From Thiohalobacter sp. (GTDB lineage Bacteria; Pseudomonadota; Gammaproteobacteria; Thiohalobacterales; Thiohalobacteraceae): a stretch of DNA of 64,000 nucleotides. Both the position numbers and the translations under genes were made by a program. Shown here piece by piece: positions 1-9,101 of the stretch. Within the stretch, counting starts at the first letter, position 1. Every line of letters starts with the position of its first letter. Location: contig NZ_JALTON010000002.1 in NCBI RefSeq assembly GCF_027000115.1, forward strand, positions 1 through 64,000, read 5' to 3'. The notes beneath the pieces were generated by a model. It searched no databases and was not told the DNA's origin. It worked only from the letters and a program-made list of their open reading frames with translations.

Positions 1-490
1 CCTGTGCGGCATCGAGCATGGCCTCGAACTCGGCCTCCACATCGTCCGCAGGGGCCTCGCCCGCGGACGCTTCCACGGCCGGCGCCGGTGCCTCGCCCGT
101 GTCGGGCACCGCATAGCCCTCGAGCGCCTTGAGCAGCCCGGGGTCGGCCGGACTGGGCTCCTCGCCACCGTGGATCTCTCCAAACATGGCGTTGACCACG
201 TCCAGCACCTGCAGGACGGTGTCCATGAGGTCACCGTCCGCCACGCGTTCGCCGTTGCGCAACACGTTGAACACATCCTCGGCGCGGTGGCAGATCTCCA
301 CCAGATGAGTCAGGTTCAGGAAGCTGGCGCCACCCTTGATGGTGTGAAAACTGCGGAACACCGCATTGAGCAGGTCCTTGTCCTCGGGACTCTGCTCCAG
401 CTCCACCAGCTGTTCGTTCAGCGATTCCAGCAGCTCCCCGGCCTCGACCAGGAAGTCCTGAAGAATGTCGTCATTGGGATCCAGACTCAT
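1..490 (-). CDS. cheA: Chemotaxis histidine kinase CheA, N-terminal part (cut by window edge)
   Basis: The 163 visible codons are the N-terminus of the chemotaxis kinase, which phosphorylates CheY and CheB in response to receptor arrays. The HPt (P1) domain shows the phosphorylated histidine in the motif FRSFHTIKGGASFL near residue 50, followed by further HPt helices and then an acidic Ala/Pro/Glu-rich linker at the window edge. The ATG at 490 has a GAGGAA ribosome site about 8 nt upstream. It follows cheZ by 39 nt and is the third gene of a cheY-cheZ-cheA unit. The kinase core lies outside the window, so its integrity cannot be judged. Confidence 0.93.
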   Translation of the reverse strand, partial: MSLDPNDDILQDFLVEAGELLESLNEQLVELEQSPEDKDLLNAVFRSFHTIKGGASFLNLTHLVEICHRAEDVFNVLRNGERVADGDLMDTVLQVLDVVNAMFGEIHGGEEPSPADPGLLKALEGYAVPDTGEAPAPAVEASAGEAPADDVEAEFEAMLDAAQ

Positions 491-529
491 GGGTCGCGTT
501 CCTCAACCATCTCGGCTCGTTCCGTCCGT

Positions 530-1300
530 TCAGAAGCCCAGACTGGAAAGCAGCTCGTCGACGTCGTCCTGACCGTTCATGACTTCCCCCTCGCCTTCCT
601 TCACGCCCGGCACCTGGGGCCCGAATCCCTTCGAGGACGATTTCTCTTCCACCGCCTTGACCGGCTTGTCCACGACCTGGCCACCCTTGATCTGCTGGCC
701 GGAGATGCGGATCAGGTCGACCAGGTTCTCCTCGACCTCCTGCACCAGGCTGATGACCCGGCGGATGATCTGCCCGGTGAGATCCTGGAAGTCCTGCGCC
801 ATCAGTACGTCGGAGAGCTGGCCGCTGAGCAGGCTGGCGTGATCCACGGTACTGGCCAGAAAGCGGTCCAGCTCCGGCACCAGCTCGCGAAACTCCTCGG
901 CGATCATGTCGCGTCGCCGAAAGCGCTGCCACTTGTCGTGCAGCTCGCGGGCGTCGCGTTGCAGTTCCTCGGCTACCGGAAGGCTGGTCTCGACCGCGGT
1001 CAGGGTCTTGTGGGCGGCCTGCTCCGTCATGGTAATGACGTAGTTCAGCCGCTCCTTGGCATCCGGGATGTCCGATTCGGTCAGCGTGGCAATGCGCGAG
1101 TCGAGCTGGAAGCTGCTGAGCGCGTTGTGCAGCTCGCGGGTGAGCTTGCCGAGTTCCTGGAACAGGCCCTGTTCGCGCTGCCGGGAAAGCTGGTCGAGAA
1201 GTTCGTTGGCGGCCTCCTCGTTGCCGGCCTCCAGCTCGGCGACCAGCTGCCGTGCCGTGTCCAGTGATGCCTGCTCCGCTACCTTTGCTGTTTCGCTCAT
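530..1300 (-). CDS. cheZ: Protein phosphatase CheZ
   Basis: CheZ dephosphorylates CheY-P and so resets the swimming signal. The 256-residue protein is mostly helical and carries the family signature with the catalytic Gln in AQDFQDLTGQIIRRV near residues 149-163. The extreme C-terminus (VDELLSSLGF) matches the CheY-binding tail of the family. It starts 13 nt after the cheY stop, with an AAGGA ribosome site. Length and order are normal for Pseudomonas-type clusters. Confidence 0.95.
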   Translation of the reverse strand: MSETAKVAEQASLDTARQLVAELEAGNEEAANELLDQLSRQREQGLFQELGKLTRELHNALSSFQLDSRIATLTESDIPDAKERLNYVITMTEQAAHKTLTAVETSLPVAEELQRDARELHDKWQRFRRRDMIAEEFRELVPELDRFLASTVDHASLLSGQLSDVLMAQDFQDLTGQIIRRVISLVQEVEENLVDLIRISGQQIKGGQVVDKPVKAVEEKSSSKGFGPQVPGVKEGEGEVMNGQDDVDELLSSLGF

Positions 1301-1313
1301 CTTGTTCTGTCCT

Positions 1314-1706
1314 TCAACCCGTGGCCGCCAGGCGCTCGAAGATCTTGTCGATCTTCTCCTTCAGGGTCTGGGCGGTGAACGGCTTGACGATGTAGCCGTT
1401 GACACCCGCCTGCGCCGCCTCGATGATCTGGTCCTTCTTGGCCTCGGCCGTGACCATCAGCACCGGCAGGCTGGAAAGCTTGGGATCGGCACGCACTGCC
1501 TTGAGCAGATCCAGGCCGGTCATGCCAGGCATGTTCCAGTCCGTGACCAGAAAATCGAAGCCGCCCGCCTGGAGCATGGGCAAGGCGGTGGTCCCGTCAT
1601 CCGCCTCCTGGGTGTTGTTGAATCCCAGGTCTCGGAGCAGGTTTTTGATGATGCGCCGCATCGTGGAGAAATCATCCACGATCAGGATTTTCATGTTCTT
1701 GTCCAA
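1314..1706 (-). CDS. cheY: Chemotaxis response regulator CheY
   Basis: This is a single-domain receiver of 130 residues that binds FliM when phosphorylated by CheA. The acidic pair is in [12 protein letters not shown], the phosphorylated Asp in VTDWNMPGM, the Thr in MVTAEAK and the Lys in IVKPFTA, so all receiver residues are present. The first ATG is used because the N-terminal length matches enterobacterial CheY; an internal Met5 is possible. A sigma-28 site lies upstream, overlapping the fliA stop codon. Confidence 0.97.
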   Translation of the reverse strand: MDKNMKILIVDDFSTMRRIIKNLLRDLGFNNTQEADDGTTALPMLQAGGFDFLVTDWNMPGMTGLDLLKAVRADPKLSSLPVLMVTAEAKKDQIIEAAQAGVNGYIVKPFTAQTLKEKIDKIFERLAATG

Positions 1707-1794
1707 ATCGACCTCCCGCAGAACACGCCTTCCGTCTTCCTGCTTGTGTTCGGATTGCGCATGACTCCCTCATGCCGGGCGCAGGCTCGACCCT

Positions 1795-1821
1795 GTATCG
1801 GCCGCCCGCGCAGATTTCTTA
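1795..1821 (-). promoter_or_regulatory. Sigma-28 (FliA) promoter for cheY-cheZ-cheA
   Basis: On the minus strand TAAGAAAT - 11 nt - GCCGATAC matches the FliA consensus TAAAGTTT-N11-GCCGATAA. The -35 element overlaps the TAA stop codon of fliA itself, and cheY begins about 90 nt downstream of the -10. Confidence 0.8.
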
Positions 1822-2547
1822 ATCGCCGGTCCACTCGCCCATGCGGGCCCGCAGGCGGATCAGCGCCTGGCCGTGGATCTGGCATACGCGCGACTCGGAG
1901 ACGCCCAGAACCTCGCCGATTTCGCGGAGATTCAGCTCCTCGTCGTAATAGAGCGCCATCACCAGGCGCTCGCGCTCCGGCAGACCGGCGATGGCTTCCG
2001 CCAGGGCCTTCTGGAAGTCGTCGTGCTGGAGATTGTCCAGCGGCTCGTTGCCGGCCTCCAGGCTGCGCGGCTCGCTCTCCTCGCCCATGGTGCCCGGGTC
2101 GTCGAAGCTGAATACCCGGGCCCCGGTGGCATCCTGAAGGATGCGGTGATACTCGTCGAGGCTGATGCCGAGCAGTTCGGCGACCTCGTTGTCGCGAGCG
2201 TCGCGGCCCTTGGCGTTCTCGATCTCGCGCACCGCCTCGGCGACCTGCCGGGCCTTGCGGTGCACCGAACGCGGGGTCCAGTCGGTACGGCGGATTTCGT
2301 CGAGCATCGCGCCCCGAATGCGAATGCCCGCGTAGGTCTCGAAGCTCGCGCCCTGCGAGGGGTCGTAGTTGCGCGCCGCCTCCAGCAGGCCGATCATGCC
2401 GGCCTGGATGAGATCGTCCACCTGCACGCTGGGCGGCAGCCGGCTCATCAGATGGTAGGCAATGCGCTTGACCAGCGGCGCATGCCGGGTGACCAGTTCA
2501 TCCTGTCCGCGGTCCTGGGTTGCGGCGTACATGGCAGCTCCATTCAT
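1819..2547 (-). CDS. fliA: Flagellar sigma factor FliA (sigma-28)
   Basis: FliA directs RNA polymerase to late flagellar and chemotaxis promoters and is held inactive by FlgM until hook completion. The 242 residues contain sigma region 2 (VDDLIQAGMIGLLEAARNYD), region 3 and region 4 (LREIGEVLGVSESRVCQIH). The start overlaps the flhG stop as ATGA, with a GGAGG site upstream; a second ATG five codons later also has a ribosome site. Its cognate promoters are visible before cheY, cheV, fliC and flgM, and probably before the HDOD-PP2C gene. Confidence 0.97.
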   Translation of the reverse strand: MNGAAMYAATQDRGQDELVTRHAPLVKRIAYHLMSRLPPSVQVDDLIQAGMIGLLEAARNYDPSQGASFETYAGIRIRGAMLDEIRRTDWTPRSVHRKARQVAEAVREIENAKGRDARDNEVAELLGISLDEYHRILQDATGARVFSFDDPGTMGEESEPRSLEAGNEPLDNLQHDDFQKALAEAIAGLPERERLVMALYYDEELNLREIGEVLGVSESRVCQIHGQALIRLRARMGEWTGD

Positions 2548-3425
2548 GACGTGGCCTCCATCACCTGGGTGGAGGACTGGATCAGTCGTTCAACGAAGAA
2601 TTCGAGATGACCGGCGGCACCGGTCGGGATGGGCCAGTTCTCCGCCTTCTGCGCCAGGTTCTTGAAGGCCATGGCGGCACGGGAACGGGGATAGGCCTCG
2701 ACCACCGGCTTCTGGCGCTTGACCGCCTTGCGCAGGTAGTCGTCATAGGGCACGGCGCCCATGAAATCGAGGGTGACGTCGAGATAGCGCTCGGTCACGC
2801 GGGCGATCTTGCCGTAGAGATCACGCCCTTCCTGGGCGCTGTGCGCCATATTGGCAAGCACCCGGAAGCGTTGCACGCCGTGATCGCGGCTGAGCACCTT
2901 GATCAGGGCATAGGCATCGGTGATCGAGGCCGGCTCGTCGCAGACCACCACGATCACTTCCTGCGAGGCACGGCTGAAGCTGACCACGCTGTCGGCAATG
3001 CCGGCCGCGGTATCCACGATCAGGGTGTCCAGCGGCACGCTGAGTTCGGAGAAGGCGCGGATCAGTCCGGCGTGTTCCGCCGTGCTCAATTCCGCCATCG
3101 CCTGCACGCCGCTGGCCGCCGGCACGATGCGCAGGCCGGCCGGGCCGTCGACGACAACCTCCTCCAGGGTACGCTCGCCGTTGACCACGTGCGAAAGATC
3201 GTGCTCGGGTTGCAGGCCAAGCATGACGTCGACATTGGCCAGGCCCAGGTCGGCGTCCATCAGCATCACGTTGCGACCGGCATCCGCGAGTGCTACCGCC
3301 AGATTGACCGATACGTTGGTCTTGCCCACGCCTCCCTTGCCGCTGGTCACGGCAATCACGCGCACGGGTTTCGGGTTGGCCATCTGTCGCAGTCCGCTCG
3401 CCTGATCGAAATGCGCTTCAGGCAT
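2544..3425 (-). CDS. flhG: Flagellar number regulator FlhG (FleN), MinD-like ATPase
   Basis: FlhG is a ParA/MinD-family ATPase that limits flagellar number. In Pseudomonas and Vibrio it antagonises FleQ/FlrA and acts with FlhF at the pole. The deviant Walker A motif is AVTSGKGGVGKT, followed by LMDADLGLANVDVMLGL and LIVDTAAGI. I chose the ATG at 3425 because it overlaps the flhF stop by 8 bp (ATGCCTGA). The frame stays open to an ATG at 3473, and another ATG lies at 3383; none has a strong ribosome site. It is coupled to fliA by ATGA. Confidence 0.93.
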   Translation of the reverse strand: MPEAHFDQASGLRQMANPKPVRVIAVTSGKGGVGKTNVSVNLAVALADAGRNVMLMDADLGLANVDVMLGLQPEHDLSHVVNGERTLEEVVVDGPAGLRIVPAASGVQAMAELSTAEHAGLIRAFSELSVPLDTLIVDTAAGIADSVVSFSRASQEVIVVVCDEPASITDAYALIKVLSRDHGVQRFRVLANMAHSAQEGRDLYGKIARVTERYLDVTLDFMGAVPYDDYLRKAVKRQKPVVEAYPRSRAAMAFKNLAQKAENWPIPTGAAGHLEFFVERLIQSSTQVMEATS

Positions 3426-4620
3426 GGGCCTGGGCTGCCAGGCCGCCGAAGCGTTCTGCAAGGGTGTCGTCATCTGTGGTTTGTCCGGCTTGTTGCATGA
3501 GGGCTTCCGCCCGGTTCACCAGCTTGTGGGCCCGGGCGGGATGGAGATCTTCCGGCACGCGCTGGCCGTCGCCGACGTAGGCCAGCGGCAGGCGGTAACG
3601 GACCACGACCGAGAGCGCGCCGCCAAGGCTGGCACTCTCGTCGACCTTGGTCAGGATGCAGCCGGCCAGCTCGAGCCCGCCGAAGGCGCGCACCGCCTCC
3701 TCGAGCACGGCAGTCTGGGTACTGGCCGCCAGCACAAGATAGCTGCGTATGGGCAGACCGGCGACACGCAGGGTCTCGAACTGGCTGCTCAGGCGCAGGT
3801 CACGCTGGCTCATGCCGGCGGTATCGATCAGGATCAGCCGCTTGTCGGGCAGGCTCTTGAGGGCGTTGGCCAGTTCCTGGGCGTCGCCGGCCACCTGCGC
3901 CGGCACGCCGAGGATGCGACCGTAGGTGAACAACTGCTCGTGGGCAGCGATGCGATAGCTGTCAGTGCTGATCAGGGCCACGCTGCGGGGCCCGTGACGC
4001 AGGGCGAAACGCGCGGCGAGCTTGGCGACCGTGGTGGTCTTGCCGACCCCGGTGGGACCGACCAGGGCGACGATGCCCCCCTTGTCCAGGATGTCGTCAT
4101 CGGTCACCGGCAGGCTCTGCGCCAGCAGCACCAGCGCGCGCCGCCAGGCCTGCTCGGCATCGGGCTGCTCGCCCACGGCCTCGATCAGGCGCTCGCACAG
4201 GTCACGCGGCAGGCCGAGTTCGGTCAGGCGTCGCAGCAGGCCGGCCTGCGCCGGGTGCTCGCGGCTGAATTCACGCCAGGCCAGGTGGGCCAGCTGGTTC
4301 TCCAGCAGGTCGCGCAGTTCGCGGATCTCGCTCCGCATGGCAACCAGCGCCGGATCCTCGTCCCACTCCACATCGGGTCGCTTGCGCCGCGGTTCGGGCG
4401 TCGGTTCCGGGGGCGGCTCGGCAGCCGCGGGTGCCTCGCTGCGCCGGGCCTCCACGGCCTCGCCCGGGAGCTGGTACGGGTCGTAGTCGATGGCGGCGAT
4501 GATCTCGACGCCGCCCTTGACCTTGCGGTTGGAGAGGATGACGGCATCGGGACCCTGGGCCTCGCGGACCTTGCGAATCGCCTGGCGCATGTCCGGTGCG
4601 AAGTAGCGCTTGATCTTCAT
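3418..4620 (-). CDS. flhF: Flagellar placement GTPase FlhF
   Basis: FlhF is an SRP-type GTPase that recruits early flagellar components to the cell pole. The 400 residues have the family's basic N-terminus (MKIKRYFAPDMRQAIRKV), a Pro/Glu-rich linker around 65-90, and an NG domain with P-loop GPTGVGKTTT at 188-197, LISTDSYRIAAHEQL, the G3 DTAG and the G4-like TKVD. It lies between flhA (24 nt upstream) and flhG (overlapping), the standard polar-flagellum arrangement. Its presence with flhG implies polar flagellation. Confidence 0.96.
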   Translation of the reverse strand: MKIKRYFAPDMRQAIRKVREAQGPDAVILSNRKVKGGVEIIAAIDYDPYQLPGEAVEARRSEAPAAAEPPPEPTPEPRRKRPDVEWDEDPALVAMRSEIRELRDLLENQLAHLAWREFSREHPAQAGLLRRLTELGLPRDLCERLIEAVGEQPDAEQAWRRALVLLAQSLPVTDDDILDKGGIVALVGPTGVGKTTTVAKLAARFALRHGPRSVALISTDSYRIAAHEQLFTYGRILGVPAQVAGDAQELANALKSLPDKRLILIDTAGMSQRDLRLSSQFETLRVAGLPIRSYLVLAASTQTAVLEEAVRAFGGLELAGCILTKVDESASLGGALSVVVRYRLPLAYVGDGQRVPEDLHPARAHKLVNRAEALMQQAGQTTDDDTLAERFGGLAAQAHA

Positions 4621-4644
4621 CTTCCTGCCCCTTCAGTCCGTCGC

Positions 4645-6753
4645 TCAGTTGCCCTGTTCGAGTCCGGTCGGTGCCTGTCCGACAGTGGCCACGACCTTGA
4701 TCTGCCTGTTGTCCGGCACCTCGTTGTAGGACAGGACGTGCAGATTCGGGATGCTGTGCCGCACCAGCCGCGCCAGCCAGCCGCGGATGGGCGGGGCTAC
4801 CAGCAGCACGGCCGGCTGACCGTTCATTTCCTGTTGCTGAGCCTTTTCCGCCAGTGCCCGGTGCAGCTGTTCGGCCAACCCCGGTTCGAATCCGGCACCC
4901 CCGTCCTGGGCACCCTGAATGGTGTTTAGCAATATCTGTTCCAGCGCGGGATCGAGCGCAATCACCGGCAATTCGTTCGCCAAGCCATTGATGTTCTGGA
5001 CGATCGACCGGCCGAGGGCGACCCGGACGGCGGCCGTCAGATTTTCGGCGTCCTGCGTCCGGGGGGCGTGTTCTGCCAGCGTCTCGGCGATGGTGCGCAG
5101 GTCGCGGATGGGCACGCGCTCGGCGAGCAGGTTCTGCAGCACCTTGACCACCACGCCCAGCGGCAGTGCATTGGGCACCAGATCCTCGACCAGCTTGGGC
5201 GCGGTCCGCGCCAGGTTGTCGAGCAGGTGCTGGACCTCCTCGTGGCCGAGGAGCTGGGCCGCGTTTTCCTGCAACAGGTTCGACAGGTGGGTGGCGACCA
5301 CGGTGGCGGCATCGACCACGGTGTAACCCATGGCCTGGGCGTTGTCGTGCTGGTCCGGCGTGATCCAGACCGCCTCCAGCCCGAACGCGGGGTCACGGGT
5401 CGGCGTGCCCGGCACGCTGCCGAAGACCTGGCCGGGATTGATGGCCAGCTCCTGATCGGGGTGGATCTCGGCCTCGCCCACCGGCACCCCGTTGAGGGTG
5501 ATGCGGTAGGCATTGGGCGACAGGTCGAGATTGTCGCGGATGTGTACCGGCTGGATCAGGAAGCCCAGTTCCTGGGACAGCTTCTTGCGCACGCCCTTGA
5601 TGCGTTCCATCAGCGGCCCGCCCTGGTTACGGTCCACCAGCGGGATCAGGCGATAGCCGACCTCCAGACCGATGACATCCACGGGGCCGACATCCTCCCA
5701 GCTGAGATCGCGTGCCTCGGGTGGCGGCTCGGGCGTTTCGGGGGGTTCCGCTTCCTCGGTGGGTACATTCTTCCTGCGCTCCGTCAGCCACCAGGTGGCA
5801 AAGCCGCCGGCGCCGGCCAGCGAGAGGAAGGCCAGATTGGGCATGCCGGGAATGATGCCGAGCAGGCCCAGCACGCCGGAAGTCACACCCAGCGCGGCCG
5901 GGTTGTCGAACAGCTGGCTGACCACCTGCTCGCCCATGTTCTGCGAGCTGGAGACACGGGTGACGATGATGGCCGTGGCCGTGGACAGCACCAGCGAGGG
6001 GATCTGTGCCACCAGGCCGTCGCCGATGGTCAGCAGGGTGTAGTTGCGCAGGGCATCGGAGAACGCCAGGTCGTGCTGGATCATGCCGATGCCTAGACCG
6101 CCGAGGATGTTGATGAACAGGATCAGGATGCCCGCAATGGCGTCGCCGCGAACGAACTTGCTGGCGCCGTCCATGGCCCCGTAGAAATCGGCCTCGCGGG
6201 TCACGTCCTCGCGCCGCGCACGGGCCTCCTCCTGGGTGATCAGACCGGCATTGAGATCGGCGTCGATGGCCATCTGCTTGCCGGGCATGGCATCGAGGGT
6301 GAAGCGTGCGCTGACCTCGGACACGCGCCCGGCGCCCTTGGTGACCACCACGAAATTGATGATGACCAGGATGGCGAACACCACCAGACCCACGGCATAG
6401 TTGCCGCCGACCACGAATTCGCCGAAGGCCTCGATCACCTTGCCCGCCGCGCCGGTGCCGGTATGCCCTTCCAGCAGTACCACGCGGGTGGAGGCCACAT
6501 TGAGCGCCAGCCGCATCAGGGTTGCGACCAGCAGCACGGTCGGGAACACGCCGAAGTCCAGCGGGCGCAGCGCGTAGATGGTGACCATCAGCACCACCAG
6601 CGACAGCGAGATATTGAAGGTGAACAGCATGTCCAGCGCCAGCGGCGGCAGCGGCACCACCATCATCGCCAGCATGAGCACCAGCAGGATGGGCGCACCC
6701 AGGCCGTTGCGGGCCAGGTCACGGAAGTTCAGGGTCAGTGCACTGTCGTTCAT
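4645..6753 (-). CDS. flhA: Flagellar export gate protein FlhA
   Basis: This is the 702-residue major export-gate subunit of the flagellar type III secretion system. The N-terminal half has about eight transmembrane helices with the conserved FHIPEP-family loop, including RFTLDAMPGKQMAIDADLNAG. The C-terminal half is the cytoplasmic ring that docks substrate-chaperone complexes. Length and both halves are normal. It lies 117 nt after flhB; I found no convincing sigma-54 site in that gap, so it may be read through from fliL. Confidence 0.97.
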   Translation of the reverse strand: MNDSALTLNFRDLARNGLGAPILLVLMLAMMVVPLPPLALDMLFTFNISLSLVVLMVTIYALRPLDFGVFPTVLLVATLMRLALNVASTRVVLLEGHTGTGAAGKVIEAFGEFVVGGNYAVGLVVFAILVIINFVVVTKGAGRVSEVSARFTLDAMPGKQMAIDADLNAGLITQEEARARREDVTREADFYGAMDGASKFVRGDAIAGILILFINILGGLGIGMIQHDLAFSDALRNYTLLTIGDGLVAQIPSLVLSTATAIIVTRVSSSQNMGEQVVSQLFDNPAALGVTSGVLGLLGIIPGMPNLAFLSLAGAGGFATWWLTERRKNVPTEEAEPPETPEPPPEARDLSWEDVGPVDVIGLEVGYRLIPLVDRNQGGPLMERIKGVRKKLSQELGFLIQPVHIRDNLDLSPNAYRITLNGVPVGEAEIHPDQELAINPGQVFGSVPGTPTRDPAFGLEAVWITPDQHDNAQAMGYTVVDAATVVATHLSNLLQENAAQLLGHEEVQHLLDNLARTAPKLVEDLVPNALPLGVVVKVLQNLLAERVPIRDLRTIAETLAEHAPRTQDAENLTAAVRVALGRSIVQNINGLANELPVIALDPALEQILLNTIQGAQDGGAGFEPGLAEQLHRALAEKAQQQEMNGQPAVLLVAPPIRGWLARLVRHSIPNLHVLSYNEVPDNRQIKVVATVGQAPTGLEQGN

Positions 6754-6870
6754 GGGTCCACCCGTTGCGCGTCATGCAAATGACGCCTTGCATCACTGAT
6801 TCAATTTCCTTGCCAGCCCGGGCCATGACGGCGATGGCACCCCCGGGCCTTCCCTGGCGGGGCCGCACAC

Positions 6871-8010
6871 TCAGCGGGGTGGCGCGTCGAAACCCTCCGG
6901 CACCTCGATGTCGGCCGGCGGTGGCGGCACCTCGCCGCCGTGACGCGCAGCGGTGCGCAACTGGAACACGTAGGCCAGCACCTGGGCCACGGCCAGGTAC
7001 AGGGCGGCGGGAATCTCCTGGTCGAGCTCGGTACTGAAGAAGATGGCGCGCGCCAGCGGCGGCGCGGACACGATGGGCACCTCGGCGGCGATCGCCCGTT
7101 CGCGGATCTCGCGCGCGATCAGGTCCTTGCCCTTGGCCACCACCACCGGCGCGCCCATGCGCGCATCGTCGTACTTGAGGGCCACGGCATAGTGGGTGGG
7201 GTTGGTGATGACGACATCGGCGTCGGGCACCGCCTCCATCATCCGCCGCTGGGCAATCTCGCGCTGCATCTGCTTGATGCGGCTCTTGACTTCCGGCTTG
7301 CCCTCGGTGTCCTTGAGTTCGTCCTTGACCTCCTGCCGGGTCATCTTGAGATTCCGCTTGTGATCCCATAGCTGGAAGGGCACGTCCGCGGCCGCGACCA
7401 GAATCAGGGTCGCGCTCAGCAGCAGGAAGCACCAGGCCAGGATCTCGCCCGCGTGCGCGAGCGCCGCCTCGACCGACTCGTAGCCGAGCCCGATAAGCTC
7501 GGACGAGTAATGCATGAACAGTCCGATGCCGACGCCGGCGACCAGCAGGAACTTGGCCAGTGCCTTGAGCAGTTCCACCAGGCCGCGCACCGAAAACATC
7601 CGCTTGAAACCCTTGAGCGGGTTGAGCTTGTCGAGTTTCGGAGTCAGGGCTTCGACACTGAATCCCCAGCCCCCGAGCGCCACCGAGGACACCAGCGCCA
7701 CGATGACGCTGATGACGAAGAAGGGCGCGACGAGGGCCAGGCCGGCCCCCAGCGCCATTTCCATGGCATCGATCAACCCCCTGGGACTGAAGATCGCACG
7801 GCGGTCGAAGCTGAGGCCGTTGTGCAGCAACGCCGAAAACTGCGCCGCCATGTGGCCGCCGCTCAACACCAGGGTACCGGCGGCTGCCATCAGCATGGCC
7901 AGGGTGTTCAGTTCCCGCGAACGGGGAATCTGGCCCTTGCGCCGCGCCTCCTGCTGGCGCTTGGGCGTCGCCTGTTCTGTGCGTTCCTGCCCGTCCTTGT
8001 TCTCCGCCAT
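6871..8010 (-). CDS. flhB: Flagellar export switch protein FlhB
   Basis: FlhB is the inner-membrane export protein whose autocleavage switches substrate specificity from rod/hook to filament, in response to FliK. The 379 residues have four transmembrane segments, then a cytoplasmic domain with the autocleavage motif NPTH at 270-273 (cleaved between Asn and Pro), followed by YAVALKYD. The C-terminus is Pro-rich. The start lies directly against the fliR stop. Confidence 0.97.
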   Translation of the reverse strand: MAENKDGQERTEQATPKRQQEARRKGQIPRSRELNTLAMLMAAAGTLVLSGGHMAAQFSALLHNGLSFDRRAIFSPRGLIDAMEMALGAGLALVAPFFVISVIVALVSSVALGGWGFSVEALTPKLDKLNPLKGFKRMFSVRGLVELLKALAKFLLVAGVGIGLFMHYSSELIGLGYESVEAALAHAGEILAWCFLLLSATLILVAAADVPFQLWDHKRNLKMTRQEVKDELKDTEGKPEVKSRIKQMQREIAQRRMMEAVPDADVVITNPTHYAVALKYDDARMGAPVVVAKGKDLIAREIRERAIAAEVPIVSAPPLARAIFFSTELDQEIPAALYLAVAQVLAYVFQLRTAARHGGEVPPPPADIEVPEGFDAPPR

Positions 8011-8011
8011 G

Positions 8012-8794
8012 TCAGCCTCCGTGCGTCCGGCCGATGCGGAGAATCACGCCCATGGCATCCTCGAGCAGGCCGCTGAACTGCGGCAACAGGCTCGGCAGGG
8101 AGAACATGATGAGCACAAAACCCAGCGTGAGCGTGATAGGGAAGCCCACGCCGAAGATATTGAGCTGGGGCGCGGCCCGCGTGACCACGCCAAAGGCGAT
8201 GTTGGTCAGCAACAGCGCGGTGACGGCCGGCATGGCGATCAGCACGCCGCCGGCGAACATGCGTCCGCCCCAGGCGGCCACTTCCCACAGATTGTCACGG
8301 GTCACACCGAGCGTACCGACCGGAATGCTGTGGAAGCTGTCCGCCAACAGCGCAATCAGCGCCAGGTGACCGTCGAGGGCCAGGAACAGCAGCGTCGCCA
8401 CCGTGATGTAGTACTGGCCCACCACCGGCACCTGTACCCCGTTCTGGGGATCGACCATGGAGGCAAAGCCCAGGCCCATGCTCATGGCCACCGTATGACC
8501 ACCCAGCACCAGCGCGCTGAACACGAGCTGGATGAGAAAACCCATGACCATGCCGATGGCCAGTTGCTGGAAGGTGATCAGCAGGGCCGCCCCACTCAGC
8601 GGATCCACGGCCGGGGCCGGCGGAATCACCGGCACCAGGACCATCGTGACGGCCAGGGCCAGAATGATCCGCACCCGCATCGGCACCAGGCGGCCGCCAA
8701 ACACGGGCACCACCGCGAACATCATGCCGATGCGGATGAAGGGCCAGAAGAAATCCCCTATCCAGGCGGCGATCTGACTGGTGGTGAACAGCAT
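8012..8794 (-). CDS. fliR: Flagellar export protein FliR
   Basis: FliR is a membrane subunit of the export gate that assembles with FliP and FliQ. I chose the ATG at 8794 (protein begins MLFTTSQIAAWIGDFFWPF), giving 260 residues, the usual length. The open frame extends upstream into fliQ but without resemblance to FliR. Six hydrophobic segments are visible. It lies 16 nt after fliQ; the ribosome site is weak, so translational coupling is likely. Confidence 0.95.
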   Translation of the reverse strand: MLFTTSQIAAWIGDFFWPFIRIGMMFAVVPVFGGRLVPMRVRIILALAVTMVLVPVIPPAPAVDPLSGAALLITFQQLAIGMVMGFLIQLVFSALVLGGHTVAMSMGLGFASMVDPQNGVQVPVVGQYYITVATLLFLALDGHLALIALLADSFHSIPVGTLGVTRDNLWEVAAWGGRMFAGGVLIAMPAVTALLLTNIAFGVVTRAAPQLNIFGVGFPITLTLGFVLIMFSLPSLLPQFSGLLEDAMGVILRIGRTHGG

Positions 8795-8810
8795 CCCGGG
8801 CAGCGACCCG

Positions 8811-9083
8811 CTACTGTCCGACCAGCGTCGGGATGCTCTGGAACAAACGGATGGTGAAGCCGGTGAGCGTGCGTAGCAGCCAGGGCCCGGCGACCATGAG
8901 CACCACCACAATGACGATCAGCTTGGGGATGAAGGTGAGCGTCATTTCGTTGATCTGGGTCGCGGCCTGGAACATGGCCACGATCAGGCCCACCACCAGC
9001 GAGGAAATCAGCAGCGGACCCGCCAGCAGCGTGGTCACTTCCAGCGCCTGACGGCCCACGGTGAGTACGGCTTCGGGTGTCAT
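8811..9083 (-). CDS. fliQ: Flagellar export protein FliQ
   Basis: This 90-residue protein has two transmembrane helices (residues about 17-40 and 52-75) and is a subunit of the FliPQR export gate. The sequence FQAATQINEMTLTFIPK between the helices is the family hallmark. It sits between fliP and fliR as in nearly all flagellar clusters. Confidence 0.96.
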   Translation of the reverse strand: MTPEAVLTVGRQALEVTTLLAGPLLISSLVVGLIVAMFQAATQINEMTLTFIPKLIVIVVVLMVAGPWLLRTLTGFTIRLFQSIPTLVGQ

Positions 9084-9101
9084 GAGGAGACCTCCACGGC
9101 G

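Noticed and set aside
6796-6816. Sigma-54 promoter before flhA (TGGCAA-GGAAA-TTGAA)
   Set aside because: The -12 GC is GA, which breaks the most conserved position; kept only as a remote possibility.
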